From: Rhodoplanes tepidamans
GTDB lineage: Bacteria; Pseudomonadota; Alphaproteobacteria; Rhizobiales; Xanthobacteraceae
NCBI RefSeq assembly: GCF_030813915.1
Contig: NZ_JAUSUJ010000033.1
Coordinates: 1 to 64,000, forward strand
DNA length: 64,000 nucleotides
Reading direction: 5' to 3'
Shown: in pieces, positions 30,077-38,826 of the stretch
Position numbering within the stretch: the first letter of the stretch is position 1
How the letters are laid out: every line of letters begins with the position of its first letter
The notes under the pieces: model-generated
The model's input: the letters and a program-made list of their open reading frames with translations, nothing else
Databases searched by the model: none
Told to the model about the DNA's origin: nothing
Program-made: the position numbers and the translations under genes

Positions 30077-30853
30077 ATGCACCTCCCCCGTCTCCTCACC
30101 GCTGCCGCCGTCGCGCTGCTGGTCGGCATCGCACCCGCCGCCGCCGACACCGTGATGGCGGTCCAGACGAAATATCTCGACCTCAAGGTCGAGGTCGACG
30201 CCGGCCTGAAGAGCGCGCCCGGGCTGTTCGAGAACCTCTCGGCCGAGGGGAAAAAATGGGGCGAGGCGAACCGGCGCGATGCCGACAAGGCGTGGCGGCA
30301 GGACCCGTCCGACTTCTCCGACGGGCGGAGCTGGGGCTTCGAGCGCAGCTATACCGAGGTGTCGCGCTTCTCGCATTATGTCGGGGTGCTGCGCCGCGAC
30401 TACGCCTTCACGGGCGGGGCGCACCCCAACACCGTGGTCGACACCATCCTGTGGGACACGCAGGCCAAGAAGCAGGTGAGCGTGCGGCCGTTCTTCACCG
30501 AGACGGCCGACAACGGCCCGACCCTGCGGGCGCTGGCGACGCTGGTCCGCGCCGCGGTCGCGAAGGAGAAGAAGGCGCGCGACGTGCCGGTCGCCGCCGA
30601 TCCGGCCAAGGACGAGTGGCTGAAGGAGATCCGGCCCTCGCTCCTCAAGCTCGGCCCGCTGGTGCCGGCGCCGTCGAACGAGCCCGGCCGGAGCGGCGGC
30701 CTCGAGGTGCATTTCTCCCCCTATGCGGTCGGCGCCTATGCCGAGGGGCTCTACACCGTGGTGATCCCGTGGCGCGCCTTCGAACAGTACCTGTCGCCCG
30801 AGGGCCGCGCCGTGTTCGGCGGCGAGCCGCCGCCGCCCAGGAAGGACGATTGA
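30077..30853 (+). CDS. Exported DUF3298/DUF4163-type protein
   Basis: A 258-residue secreted protein. The signal peptide is MHLPRLLTAAAVALLVGIAP with cleavage near AAADT. The mature part resembles the RsiV-like DUF3298 fold: RDYAFTGGAHPNTVVDTILW, then VRPFF, LEVHFSPYAVGAYAEGLYTV and VIPWRAFEQYLSPEG. These domains occur in periplasmic or surface proteins of unclear function; in Bacillus RsiV a related domain binds lysozyme. Single gene; the start codon follows CCTCCTCG, a poor ribosome-binding site. Confidence 0.85.
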   Translation: MHLPRLLTAAAVALLVGIAPAAADTVMAVQTKYLDLKVEVDAGLKSAPGLFENLSAEGKKWGEANRRDADKAWRQDPSDFSDGRSWGFERSYTEVSRFSHYVGVLRRDYAFTGGAHPNTVVDTILWDTQAKKQVSVRPFFTETADNGPTLRALATLVRAAVAKEKKARDVPVAADPAKDEWLKEIRPSLLKLGPLVPAPSNEPGRSGGLEVHFSPYAVGAYAEGLYTVVIPWRAFEQYLSPEGRAVFGGEPPPPRKDD

Positions 30854-30909
30854 CCGCCGCTGCGCGGGAGCCGCTGGCCGCCGGCCCAGGACCGGCAGTA
30901 TGATGGGCC

Positions 30910-31207
30910 ATGACCCGCGACGAGATCATCGCGACGCTGCGCGCCAGGGCCGGGGTCATCCGGGCCGAGGGCGTGACGGCGCTCGCCATCTTCGGCTCGC
31001 GGGCGCGCGGCGACGCCCGGCCGGACAGCGACCTCGACGTGCTGATCGAGGTCGATCCCGACGCCGCCTTCTCGCTCCTCGACCTCTCGGGCGTGGCGCT
31101 GGCGATCGAGGCGGCGACCGGCATCCCCCACCCAGGTGACGATGCGCCGGTCGCTCGAGCCGCAGATGGCCGAGCGGATCGCCGACGACGTGATCGCGGT
31201 GTTCTGA
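30910..31207 (+). pseudogene. mntA: MntA-type nucleotidyltransferase antitoxin, frameshifted
   Basis: The frame from ATG 30910 gives ALAIFGSRARGDARPDSDLD and VLIEVDPDAAFSLLDLSGVA, the MNT nucleotidyltransferase core with its GS and DxD motifs. At a five-C run (31125-31129) the frame breaks. With one C fewer it would read GIPTQVTMRRSLEPQMAERI and end at TGA 31205-31207, the normal family C-terminus, two bases before hepT. As written, translation leaves the family sequence there and runs on inside hepT. In intact systems MntA AMPylates HepT and neutralises it. Confidence 0.85.
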
Positions 31208-31208
31208 C

Positions 31209-31556
31209 ATGCCGCCCACCGTCGCCGACCGCGTCCGCCACATCCTCCAGGCGATCGCCGACGTCGAGTTCCTGCTGCGAGGCAAGTCGCGGGACGACTA
31301 CGCCGCCGATCGCTTCCTCCAGTTCGCCACCGAGCGCGCGCTGGAGATCGTCTGCGAAGCGTCGCGCCATCTTCCGGCGGATGTGAAGGCGCGTGCGCCC
31401 GACATCCCGTGGCCGAAGCTCGTGGGTTTCGGCAACCGCCTGCGTCGCGCCTATCACCGAATCGACACGGCGATCGTCTGGACCGTGGTCGAGGCCGACC
31501 TTCCGCCGCTGAAGGCATTCGTAGTGCAGGTGATGCGGGACGAGAGCGCGGGCTGA
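31209..31556 (+). CDS. hepT: HepT-like (DUF86) toxin with altered active-site motif
   Basis: A 115-residue helical HEPN-domain protein of the HepT/DUF86 family, partner of the mntA remnant directly upstream. Segments such as DRVRHILQAIADVEFLLRGK and IPWPKLVGFGNRLRRAYHRI fit the family. The HEPN RNase motif is R-x4-6-H-x-Y; the family position usually read as HEY or HAY is R80-A81-Y82 here, so the catalytic histidine appears replaced by arginine (CGC instead of CAC). The protein is probably inactive as a ribonuclease, consistent with survival beside a broken antitoxin. Confidence 0.85.
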   Translation: MPPTVADRVRHILQAIADVEFLLRGKSRDDYAADRFLQFATERALEIVCEASRHLPADVKARAPDIPWPKLVGFGNRLRRAYHRIDTAIVWTVVEADLPPLKAFVVQVMRDESAG

Positions 31557-31560
31557 CGAC

Positions 31561-32148
31561 TCACCCGAGATCGGCGAGGCGGAACGCGAAGCCCGGGACG
31601 GCGGCGCAGGCGAGCATCGCCTCGGCCGGGCGGGTCACGACCGACGCCCAGCCGTCGCCCGCCGGACCGGTGTGGACGACCGTCACCCGCTCGGCCGCGT
31701 CGATGACCCAGTACTCGCGGATGCCGTGGCGGGCGTAGAGCCGCGCCTTGACCTTGCGGTCGTAGGCCGTGCTGCTGACGGCGACCTCGATCAGCAGCCG
31801 CACGTCCTCGGCGCGCGGCTGGGCGAAGCTCTTCGGATCGGCGTCGTAGACGGACTGCGCGATGACACACAGATCCGGCTCGACGAGAACGTCGCGGGCG
31901 AGCTGAACCGTAGCCTCGATCCCGACATAGAGGCCGGGTCCGACGGCCCGCGCCAACGCGAGATTGAGAGAGTTCTTGACCCGGTCGTGCGCGACGCTCT
32001 TCGCCCGCATCGGGACGATCTCCCCCTCGATGAGCTCGAAATTCTCCTCGGGGCCGATCAGCCCCACCTCGATCATCAGGCGGATGTCGTCGACCGTGAA
32101 GGCACGGCGGGGGAAGCCTTCGGCACCTCGGGTGACGGCGACGGTCAT
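31561..32148 (-). CDS. Uma2 family (DUF820) putative endonuclease
   Basis: A 195-residue protein with the PD-(D/E)xK-like Uma2 fold. Visible marks are FTVDDIRLMIEVGLIGPEEN, FELIEGEIVPM, the EPDLCVI active-site region, and LLIEVAVSSTAYDRKVKARL with YARHGIREYWVID. The E..K arrangement (IEVAVSS...DRKVKAR) and EPD supply a plausible nuclease site. Uma2 proteins are abundant in cyanobacteria and scattered in proteobacteria; function is unknown. Convergent with hepT, whose stop lies four bases away. Confidence 0.9.
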   Translation of the reverse strand: MTVAVTRGAEGFPRRAFTVDDIRLMIEVGLIGPEENFELIEGEIVPMRAKSVAHDRVKNSLNLALARAVGPGLYVGIEATVQLARDVLVEPDLCVIAQSVYDADPKSFAQPRAEDVRLLIEVAVSSTAYDRKVKARLYARHGIREYWVIDAAERVTVVHTGPAGDGWASVVTRPAEAMLACAAVPGFAFRLADLG

Positions 32149-32209
32149 CAGCGAGCCCTCGTTCGACCCGGTGACTATAGGCCTGCCGCTGCCGAACGGC
32201 GAGCCGGCC

Positions 32210-33325
32210 TCAATGCGCCCCGGCGGTCGGCCGGGGGCCGAGCAGCGCGCGAAACCACGGCTCGCCGCGCACGGCGGCGAGATCCTCGTCGCCGGCGAGG
32301 TGCTCGGGCGGCGGCAGGGTGGCGGCGAGGGCCGCCGCCTCCAGGGCCTCGCGGCAGTCCTCGGTGCGGCCGCGCAGCGCCGCGATGCAGGCGAGCGTGT
32401 AGGTCTCGGTCGGGGCGATGGTCAGCGCGGCGCGGCACACCGTCTCGGCGCGGTCGAGCAGCGCGTCGCTCTCGTCGAGATCGTCGGTGATCGCGGCCCA
32501 GGCGATCAGCGCGGCGGCGCGGTCGCACAGCGCGTCGTAGTCGCCGGGCGCGACGCGCAGCGCCTGCGCGAAGACGTCGTCGGCCTCGGCGTGGAGCGGC
32601 GCCGCCTCCTCCGGATCGCCGGCCGCCGCGGCGCGCGCGACGAGACGGCCGGCCCAGGCGACCAGCGCGTCGCCGCGCCCGGGCTGCCGTCGCGCCGCCT
32701 CGGAGAACCGCTCGGCGGCCAGCCGCCACAGCCGGTCGGCCTCGGCCGGCGTCTCGGCCCGGCGGGCGAGCGCCGCCGTCACCTCGGCCCAGACGATCAG
32801 GCCGTCCGCCGGCAGCGGAGCGACGGCGCCGGCGGCGGCGAGCTTCACGTCCGCCTCGGCGAGCAGGTGCCGCGCCGCCGCGCCCGCGAGGTCGCCGGCC
32901 CGCGCCGCGAGGGCGCCCGCCCAGTCGATCAGCACCGGGACCGGATCGGCGGCGCCGCGCAGCCGCGCCGCGAAGTGTCCTGCGACGGCGCGTCGGGCCG
33001 CCTCGGCCGGGTCGGTCACGGCGTACGCCATCGAATGCCCCGCCCGGTCGGCCGGTCCTTCGGACGCCGGCGGGGCGTCACGGGGCGGGCCGGCCGCATG
33101 AACCGCGAGGCCGGCACGGCGCTGAGGCCGATCCATCGCCGCCGTCTCGGCCGGCCGGCGGGCCCGGGCGATCGGGCCGTCGCCCCAGCTGCGCGGATCA
33201 CCGGCGCGCGCCTCGCGGGCGCCGCGACGCCGGGCCGGGTGATCGTCCCGCGGCTCGGGCGGATCGGCGCTGCGCCGGTCCGGGACGGGCCGGTCGGCGT
33301 CCGCCGACCCCGCACGGTCGTCCAT
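32210..33325 (-). CDS. TPR-like alpha-helical repeat protein
   Basis: About 371 residues. The N-terminal 98 residues are Arg/Pro/Ala-rich and disordered-looking. From MAYAVTDPAEAARRAVAGHF on, the protein is an array of Ala-rich helix pairs with TPR-like spacing (for example FSEAARRQPGRGDALVAWAG and FAQALRVAPGDYDALCDRAA). The end is EDLAAVRGEPWFRALLG. I use ATG 33325 because GAGGCGCCACC precedes it; ATG 33031 would drop the disordered part and has no ribosome-binding site. TPR arrays mediate protein contacts; no specific role can be given. Divergent from the pst operon. Confidence 0.65.
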   Translation of the reverse strand: MDDRAGSADADRPVPDRRSADPPEPRDDHPARRRGAREARAGDPRSWGDGPIARARRPAETAAMDRPQRRAGLAVHAAGPPRDAPPASEGPADRAGHSMAYAVTDPAEAARRAVAGHFAARLRGAADPVPVLIDWAGALAARAGDLAGAAARHLLAEADVKLAAAGAVAPLPADGLIVWAEVTAALARRAETPAEADRLWRLAAERFSEAARRQPGRGDALVAWAGRLVARAAAAGDPEEAAPLHAEADDVFAQALRVAPGDYDALCDRAAALIAWAAITDDLDESDALLDRAETVCRAALTIAPTETYTLACIAALRGRTEDCREALEAAALAATLPPPEHLAGDEDLAAVRGEPWFRALLGPRPTAGAH

Positions 33326-33624
33326 GGTGGCGCCTCGTCGGCCGCACCGCGCCCGCTCCCGCGCCGATGCGGGCCGCCGGGGGTGCGCGGCATCTCGTTC
33401 ACGAGGTTATCATTGCCGCCGCCTGCCCGACAACGCACCGCAGGTCGCCGTGCCACGTCCCGCCGAGGGACCAATGACAGCGTCCGTGTCACCGGCTGCG
33501 GACGCGACGGCATTCGGCCCGTGGCGACGATCGCGCCTCCGAGAGCCGGTCGGCCGCTCACGTGTCGGTGATCCGGCCCGACAACGCCGTCCTGCCGGCG
33601 TTCCAAGGCAGGCGGGCGCCGCCA

Positions 33625-33642
33625 CTGTCATCCAGCCTTTAT
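33625..33642 (+). promoter_or_regulatory. Candidate Pho box upstream of pstS
   Basis: CTGTCATCCAGCCTTTAT at 33625-33642 matches the PhoB direct-repeat pattern: the first half is a perfect CTGTCAT, and the second half, 11 bases on, keeps four of seven positions. It lies about 190 bases ahead of pstS1. Phosphate-starvation control by PhoB is the usual regime for pst operons; the site itself is only a motif match. Confidence 0.45.
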
Positions 33643-33833
33643 ACACCGGACAGTAACTATCGCTCATGGGAAGGGGCGCCGCTGCAACGACCGGCGGAGC
33701 CCCCGACCGGAGACGAGCATCGCACAGGGTTCCGGAGCCGTTGCTCCGTGGCCATGTCGGCCGACCGACGTGTCTGACGAGCACCACCTCGCCCACCCTG
33801 ACCGCTGTGCGAGACAGTGAAAGAGCCGCAAAC

Positions 33834-34871
33834 ATGACATCCTTCCGCGCTTCCGTCACGGCGACCGCCGCACTCGCCGTCGGCCTGATCCTTGCCGGCG
33901 TGTCCTCGCCCGCACAGGCGCAGGAGATGCGCCTGATCGGCTCGGGGGCCAGCTTCCCGTTCCCGATCTACTCGGCCTGGTTCAAGCAGTTCAGCAAGGA
34001 CAACAAGGTCATCGTCGACTACCAGGCGAAGGGCTCGGGCGCCGGCATCCAGGACTTCGTCAACAAGACCGTGGATTTCGCGGCCAGCGACGCCGCCATG
34101 ACTGACGCCGAGATCGCCAAGGTCGACGGCGGCGTGGTGCTGATCCCGATCACGGCCGGCGAGATCGTGCTGGCCTACAACCTGCCCGGCAACCCGCCGA
34201 ACCTGAAGCTGCCGCGCGACGTCTACCCGAAGATCTTCGCCGGCAAGATCACCAAGTGGAACGACCCCAAGATCGTCGCCGCCAATCCCGACCTCAAGCT
34301 GCCCGACCTGCCGATCACGGTGGTGCGGCGCTCCGACTCGAGCGGCACGACCTTCGTGTTCACCAAGCACCTCTCGGCGATCGACGCCGACTTCGCCAAG
34401 GCGATCGGCAGCGGCACCACGGTCGAGTGGCCGAAGAGCGACAAGATCGTCGGCGCGCCGAAGAACGACGGCGTCACCGCCACGGTGAAGCAGACGCCCG
34501 GCGCGATCGGCTACATCGAGTACGGCTACGCCAAGCTGACCAAGACCAACGCGGCGCTGTTGCAGAACAAGGCCGGCCGGTACGTCGCGCCGAGCGACAA
34601 GTCCGGCGCCGCGACGCTCGCGGCCGCCAAGCTCGGCCCCGACCTCCGCGGCTGGATCGAGGATCCGGAGGGCGCCGAGTCCTACCCGATCGCGACCTTC
34701 ACCTGGCTCCTGTTCTACAAGAAGCAGGATCCGAAGAAGGCCGAGGTGCTGCGCAACCTGGTCGAGTACGCCGTGACCAAGGGCCAGACGATCGCCGACA
34801 GCATGGGCTACATCCCGCTCCCGGCCCCGGTGATCGAGAAGATCCGCGCCGCCGCCAAGGACATCCAGTAA
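33834..34871 (+). CDS. pstS: Phosphate-binding protein PstS
   Basis: A 345-residue periplasmic phosphate receptor. The signal peptide is about residues 1-29 (ALAVGLILAGVSSPAQA-QEM). Phosphate-binding segments are LIGSGASFPFPIYSAWF, SGAGIQDFVNKTVDFAASDA, RRSDSSGTTFVFTKHL and GAIGYIEYGYA. First gene of pstS-pstC-pstA-pstB-pstS2. A candidate Pho box lies upstream. Ninety bases separate it from pstC, as often seen where pstS is expressed more than the rest. Confidence 0.97.
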   Translation: MTSFRASVTATAALAVGLILAGVSSPAQAQEMRLIGSGASFPFPIYSAWFKQFSKDNKVIVDYQAKGSGAGIQDFVNKTVDFAASDAAMTDAEIAKVDGGVVLIPITAGEIVLAYNLPGNPPNLKLPRDVYPKIFAGKITKWNDPKIVAANPDLKLPDLPITVVRRSDSSGTTFVFTKHLSAIDADFAKAIGSGTTVEWPKSDKIVGAPKNDGVTATVKQTPGAIGYIEYGYAKLTKTNAALLQNKAGRYVAPSDKSGAATLAAAKLGPDLRGWIEDPEGAESYPIATFTWLLFYKKQDPKKAEVLRNLVEYAVTKGQTIADSMGYIPLPAPVIEKIRAAAKDIQ

Positions 34872-34961
34872 CCGTCGCACGCGCCCCGGCGGCCCGCGAT
34901 CCGGCGGGCTGCCGGACGCAGGCGCGAGCCGCAACGCCCATCGATCCCGCCGCACGCCTGG

Positions 34962-35948
34962 ATGTCGAGCATGTCGGACCATCCTTTCGCCCTCGCCGCC
35001 CCGCGCGGTGCCGTCAGCCAGGCCCCGTCGGGCCCCGAATACATCGTCGACCGCGGCTTCCGGGCGCTCGCCTGGTTCGCCGCCGCCCTCATCCTGGTGT
35101 TGGTCGCCTACATCGTCTGGAAGATCGGCGGCCAGGCCATGCCGGCGATCCGCGACTACCATCTCGACTTCCTCACCGGGTCGAGCTGGAACGTGCAGGA
35201 GAAGCGTTTCGGCATCCTGCCGGCCATCTGGGGCACGCTCTACTCGTCGCTGCTGGCGCTGACGCTCGGCGGCTTCTTCGGGCTGACCGTCGCGATCTTC
35301 CTGACTCAGGGCTTCCTGCCGGCCCGGCTCGCCTTTCTGTTCCGCCTGATCGTCGAGATGCTGGCCGCGATCCCGAGCGTGGTGTTCGGCCTGTGGGGCA
35401 TCTTTGTCGTCATCCCGGCGATCCGCCCGGCCGCCAACTGGCTCAACGAGACCCTCGGCTTCATCCCGTTCTTCGGCACCTCGCTGTCCGGCCCCGGCCT
35501 GCTGCCCGCCGCCATCGTGCTCGCCATCATGGTGCTGCCGACCGTCGCGGCGATCTCCCAGGACGCGCTCAATGCCGTGCCCTACCGCACCAAGGAAGCG
35601 GCGTTCGGCATGGGCGCCACCAAGTGGGAGGTGATCCTCAAGGTGATGGTCCCGACCGCCGCCGGCGGCATCTTCTCGGCCATGGTGCTGGGCTTCGGCC
35701 GGGCGCTCGGCGAGACGATGGCCCTCGCCATGCTGATCGGCAACTCGAACCAGCTCACCCTGTCGCTGTTCGCTCCCGCCGAGACGCTCGCCGCGCTGCT
35801 CGCCTCGCACTTCCCCGAGGCCGGCCCGGTCGAGGTCGAGGCGCTGATGTACGCGGCGCTCGTCCTCCTCGCCATCACGCTCCTCGTCAACATCGCCGGC
35901 ATCGGCCTGCTCACCATCACGCAGCGGAAAATCTCGGGTAAGGCATGA
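34962..35948 (+). CDS. pstC: Phosphate ABC transporter permease PstC
   Basis: A 328-residue inner-membrane permease with about six helices. After an N-terminal cytoplasmic tail and the first helix (FAAALILVLVAYIVWKI) comes a periplasmic loop with TGSSWNVQEKRFGILPAIWG. Family marks are IPSVVFGLWGIFV and the EAA loop KEAAFGMGATKWEVILKVMV-P with GFGRALGETMALAML. ATG 34962 or 34971 could start it. Its stop overlaps the pstA start by four bases. Confidence 0.96.
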   Translation: MSSMSDHPFALAAPRGAVSQAPSGPEYIVDRGFRALAWFAAALILVLVAYIVWKIGGQAMPAIRDYHLDFLTGSSWNVQEKRFGILPAIWGTLYSSLLALTLGGFFGLTVAIFLTQGFLPARLAFLFRLIVEMLAAIPSVVFGLWGIFVVIPAIRPAANWLNETLGFIPFFGTSLSGPGLLPAAIVLAIMVLPTVAAISQDALNAVPYRTKEAAFGMGATKWEVILKVMVPTAAGGIFSAMVLGFGRALGETMALAMLIGNSNQLTLSLFAPAETLAALLASHFPEAGPVEVEALMYAALVLLAITLLVNIAGIGLLTITQRKISGKA

Positions 35949-36853
35949 CCGACCTCGCCGCCCAAACCGGACGCGTCCCGCCGATCTCCGGCGATACCTC
36001 CACGCCCGACCTCGCCCATTCGTGGTCGGACGGCCGTGCCGTCGCCAACGTACTCCTGACCGGCGGCGCTTGGCTGATCGCCCTGTTGGCCGCCGTGCCG
36101 CTCGTCTCGGTGCTCTACATGCTCATCGTCGAGGGCGGCTCACGCCTCTCGCTCGAACTGTTGACCGACCTGCCGCCGGCCGGCTTCGAGACGGGCGGCG
36201 GCTTCGGCAACGCCATCGTCGGCACCCTGGTGATGGTCGGCATCGCCGCCGCGATCAGCATCCCGTTCGGCGTGCTCGCCGCCGTCTACCTCTCCGAGCT
36301 CGGGCCCGACGCCCGGCTCGGCCGAGCCGCCCGCTTCCTCTCCAAGGTGCTGACCGGCTTCCCGTCGATCCTCGCGGGCGTCTTCGTCTACGCCGTCGTG
36401 GTGCTGGCGATGGGCACCTACTCGGCGCTGGCCGGCGGCATCGCCCTGTCGCTGCTGATGCTGCCGACCGTGATCCTCACCGCCGAGGAGGCGATGAAGA
36501 TGGTCCCTCGCAAGATGAAGGATGCGGCGCTCGGCATCGGCTGCACGCAGACCCAGATGATCTGGAAGGTGGTGCTTCCGACCGCCCTGCCCGGCATCGT
36601 CACGGGCGTGATGCTCGGGGTCGCGCGTGTCGCCGGCGAGTCGGCGCCCCTCCTGTTCACGGCGCTGTTCAGCAACTACTGGCTGAGCCGGGTCAGCGAG
36701 CCGACCGCGTCGCTGTCGATCCTCATCTTCAACTTCTCCAGCATGCCGTTCGAGAACCAGATCCAGCTCGCCTGGGCCGCGTCGCTCGTCCTCGTGCTGA
36801 TCGTTCTGGTGTTCAACTTGCTGAGCCGTCTACTCGGTCGACCGAAGTACTAG
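35945..36853 (+). CDS. pstA: Phosphate ABC transporter permease PstA
   Basis: A 302-residue permease, partner of PstC. Visible marks are GGGFGNAIVGTLVMVGIAAA, FPSILAGVFVYAVVV, the EAA loop DAALGIGCTQTQMIWKVVLP and ARVAGESAPLLFTALFSNYW, where the Arg-Glu region is thought to matter for transport. Start overlaps pstC by four bases, and pstB follows ten bases after the stop. Confidence 0.96.
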   Translation: MTDLAAQTGRVPPISGDTSTPDLAHSWSDGRAVANVLLTGGAWLIALLAAVPLVSVLYMLIVEGGSRLSLELLTDLPPAGFETGGGFGNAIVGTLVMVGIAAAISIPFGVLAAVYLSELGPDARLGRAARFLSKVLTGFPSILAGVFVYAVVVLAMGTYSALAGGIALSLLMLPTVILTAEEAMKMVPRKMKDAALGIGCTQTQMIWKVVLPTALPGIVTGVMLGVARVAGESAPLLFTALFSNYWLSRVSEPTASLSILIFNFSSMPFENQIQLAWAASLVLVLIVLVFNLLSRLLGRPKY

Positions 36854-36862
36854 GAGGTGATC

Positions 36863-37693
36863 ATGAGCGCCGTGGAAGCCATCCAGGATCCGGGTCCCTC
36901 GGCCGTACGGGCCGGCAGCAACGACATCGCCATCGACTGCCGTGTCGAGAAGATCATGTACGGTCAATTCCTCGCCGTCCGCGACAGCCATGTGCCCATC
37001 CAGAAAGGCAAGATCACCGGATTCATCGGCCCGTCCGGCTGCGGCAAGAGCACGGTGCTGCGCAGCCTCAACCGCATGAACGACCTGATCGACGGGTTTA
37101 AGCTGGAGGGCAACGTCCAGTTCCTCGGCCAGGACATCTACGACAAGTCGGTCGACCCGGTCGTGGTGCGTCGCTACATCGGCATGGTGTTCCAGCAACC
37201 GAACCCGTTCGCGATGAGCATCTTCGACAACGTCGCCTTCGGTCTTCGGCTGAACAAGTTCAAGGGCGACGTGGCCGGTCGCGTCGAGCACGCCCTCCGG
37301 CGTGCCGCCCTGTGGGACGAGGTGAAGGACAAGCTCAAGGCGAGCGGCCTGTCGCTCTCGGGCGGCCAGCAGCAGCGCCTGTGCATCGCCCGCGCGGTCG
37401 CCACCGAACCGACCGTGCTCCTGATGGACGAGCCCTGCTCCGCCCTCGACCCGATCGCCACGCGGCGCATCGAGGAGCTGATGCTGGAGCTGCGCAAGGA
37501 CTACACGATCGCGCTGGTCACCCACAACATGCAGCAGGCGACCCGCGTCGCCGACATCACGGCGTTCTTCGCCGTCGACATCTCCAAGGGCGGCCGCACC
37601 GGCTACCTGGTCGAGATGGACGAGACGGCGCGGGTGTTCGAGGACCCGCGCGAGCAGCTCACCAAGGACTACATCGGCGGCAAGTTCAGCTGA
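36863..37693 (+). CDS. pstB: Phosphate ABC transporter ATPase PstB
   Basis: A 276-residue ABC ATPase. Walker A is GPSGCGKST (56-64), the Q-loop sits in [20 protein letters not shown], the signature is [16 protein letters not shown], Walker B is [12 protein letters not shown] and the H-loop is [15 protein letters not shown]. The start is ATG 36863 after AGGAGGTGATC rather than the nearer in-frame GTG. Followed 20 bases later by a second pstS, where many genomes have phoU. Confidence 0.97.
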   Translation: MSAVEAIQDPGPSAVRAGSNDIAIDCRVEKIMYGQFLAVRDSHVPIQKGKITGFIGPSGCGKSTVLRSLNRMNDLIDGFKLEGNVQFLGQDIYDKSVDPVVVRRYIGMVFQQPNPFAMSIFDNVAFGLRLNKFKGDVAGRVEHALRRAALWDEVKDKLKASGLSLSGGQQQRLCIARAVATEPTVLLMDEPCSALDPIATRRIEELMLELRKDYTIALVTHNMQQATRVADITAFFAVDISKGGRTGYLVEMDETARVFEDPREQLTKDYIGGKFS

Positions 37694-37713
37694 TCTCCGC
37701 GAGGGAGGCTCCC

Positions 37714-38775
37714 ATGGGTGCGTCACGTCGCACGATGATCGTCGCCGCGGCCGTGGGGATGGCCGTGGCCGTCGCACCGGCCGCCGGCCTCGCCCAGCAA
37801 TCCGCCACCGGCTCCTCCGGCCCGGCCGTCGCCGGCGCCGGCGCCACCTTCCCGGCGCCGCTCTACGAGCGATGGATCGCCGCCTACAAGGCAGAACGCG
37901 GCGCCGCCGTGACGTACCAGTCGGTCGGCTCCGGCGAGGGCGTAAAGCGCTTCCTCGCCGGCACGGTCGACTTCGGGGCCAGCGACGAGGTGCTGTCGGC
38001 GGCCGACGCCGCCAAGGTGCCGGGCGGCGCCGTGGCGGTGCCGGTCACGGCCGGCATGATCGTGCTCGCCTACAACCTGCCGGGCCTCGGCGGCGCACTG
38101 AAGCTGCCGCGCGACGTCTATGTCGGCATCTTCGCCGGCACGGTCACGCGCTGGGACGATCCGCGCATCAAGGCCGCCAATCCGGACCTCAAACTGCCGC
38201 CCCGCGACATCGCGCTGGTCACGCGGCGCGACTCGAGCGGCACCACGGCTGCCTTCACGCGCCACCTCGCCGCCGCCGATCCGGCGTGGCGGAGCGCCGG
38301 CCTGGTCGCCGGCAAGATGGTGTCGTGGCCGGGCCGGGCCATGCTGGCCGCCGGCAACGAAGGCGTCGCGGCGCGCATCAAGATGAGCGAAGGCTCGATC
38401 GGCTATGTCGAGTACGGCTTCGCCAAGCGCCTCGGCCTTCCGGTCGCGGCGCTGCAGAACCGGTCCGGCAGCGTCGTCGCGCCGTCCGCCGAGGCGGCGC
38501 AGCTCGCGCTCTCCGCCCGCTCGGGCCAGACGGGCGAGCTCGAGGCCTCGGTGGTCGACCCGACGGCAGCCAACGCCTATCCGATCGTCTCCTACAGCTG
38601 GCTGTTCCTCTACCGCGAGCCACGCGACGCCGCCAAGGGCCGGGCGGCCCGCGACTTCGTCGCCTGGGGCCTGGGCCAGCAGGGGCAGGCCCTGGCGCGC
38701 GAGCTGGGCTATGTTCCGCTGACCGCCGACATCGTCTCGCTCGGTCGCGACGCGCTCGGCGCCCTCTCGCAATAG
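37714..38775 (+). CDS. Second phosphate-binding protein (PstS-like)
   Basis: A 353-residue PstS paralogue with its own leader (MIVAAAVGMAVAVAPAAGLA) and a short Gly/Ser spacer. Binding segments parallel the first PstS: GAGATFPAPLYERWIAAYK, GSGEGVKRFLAGTVDFGASD, TRRDSSGTTAAFTRHL and EGSIGYVEYGFAKRLG. Strong ribosome-binding site GAGGGAGG. Being last in the transport block, it probably supplies a second affinity or specificity for the same permease (inference). Sequence differs clearly from the first copy, so this is not a recent duplication. Confidence 0.93.
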   Translation: MGASRRTMIVAAAVGMAVAVAPAAGLAQQSATGSSGPAVAGAGATFPAPLYERWIAAYKAERGAAVTYQSVGSGEGVKRFLAGTVDFGASDEVLSAADAAKVPGGAVAVPVTAGMIVLAYNLPGLGGALKLPRDVYVGIFAGTVTRWDDPRIKAANPDLKLPPRDIALVTRRDSSGTTAAFTRHLAAADPAWRSAGLVAGKMVSWPGRAMLAAGNEGVAARIKMSEGSIGYVEYGFAKRLGLPVAALQNRSGSVVAPSAEAAQLALSARSGQTGELEASVVDPTAANAYPIVSYSWLFLYREPRDAAKGRAARDFVAWGLGQQGQALARELGYVPLTADIVSLGRDALGALSQ

Positions 38776-38826
38776 ACAGAACCGGAGCAGCCTCCCATTT
38801 CGGACGCTCTCGACCTGGCCGGTCCG

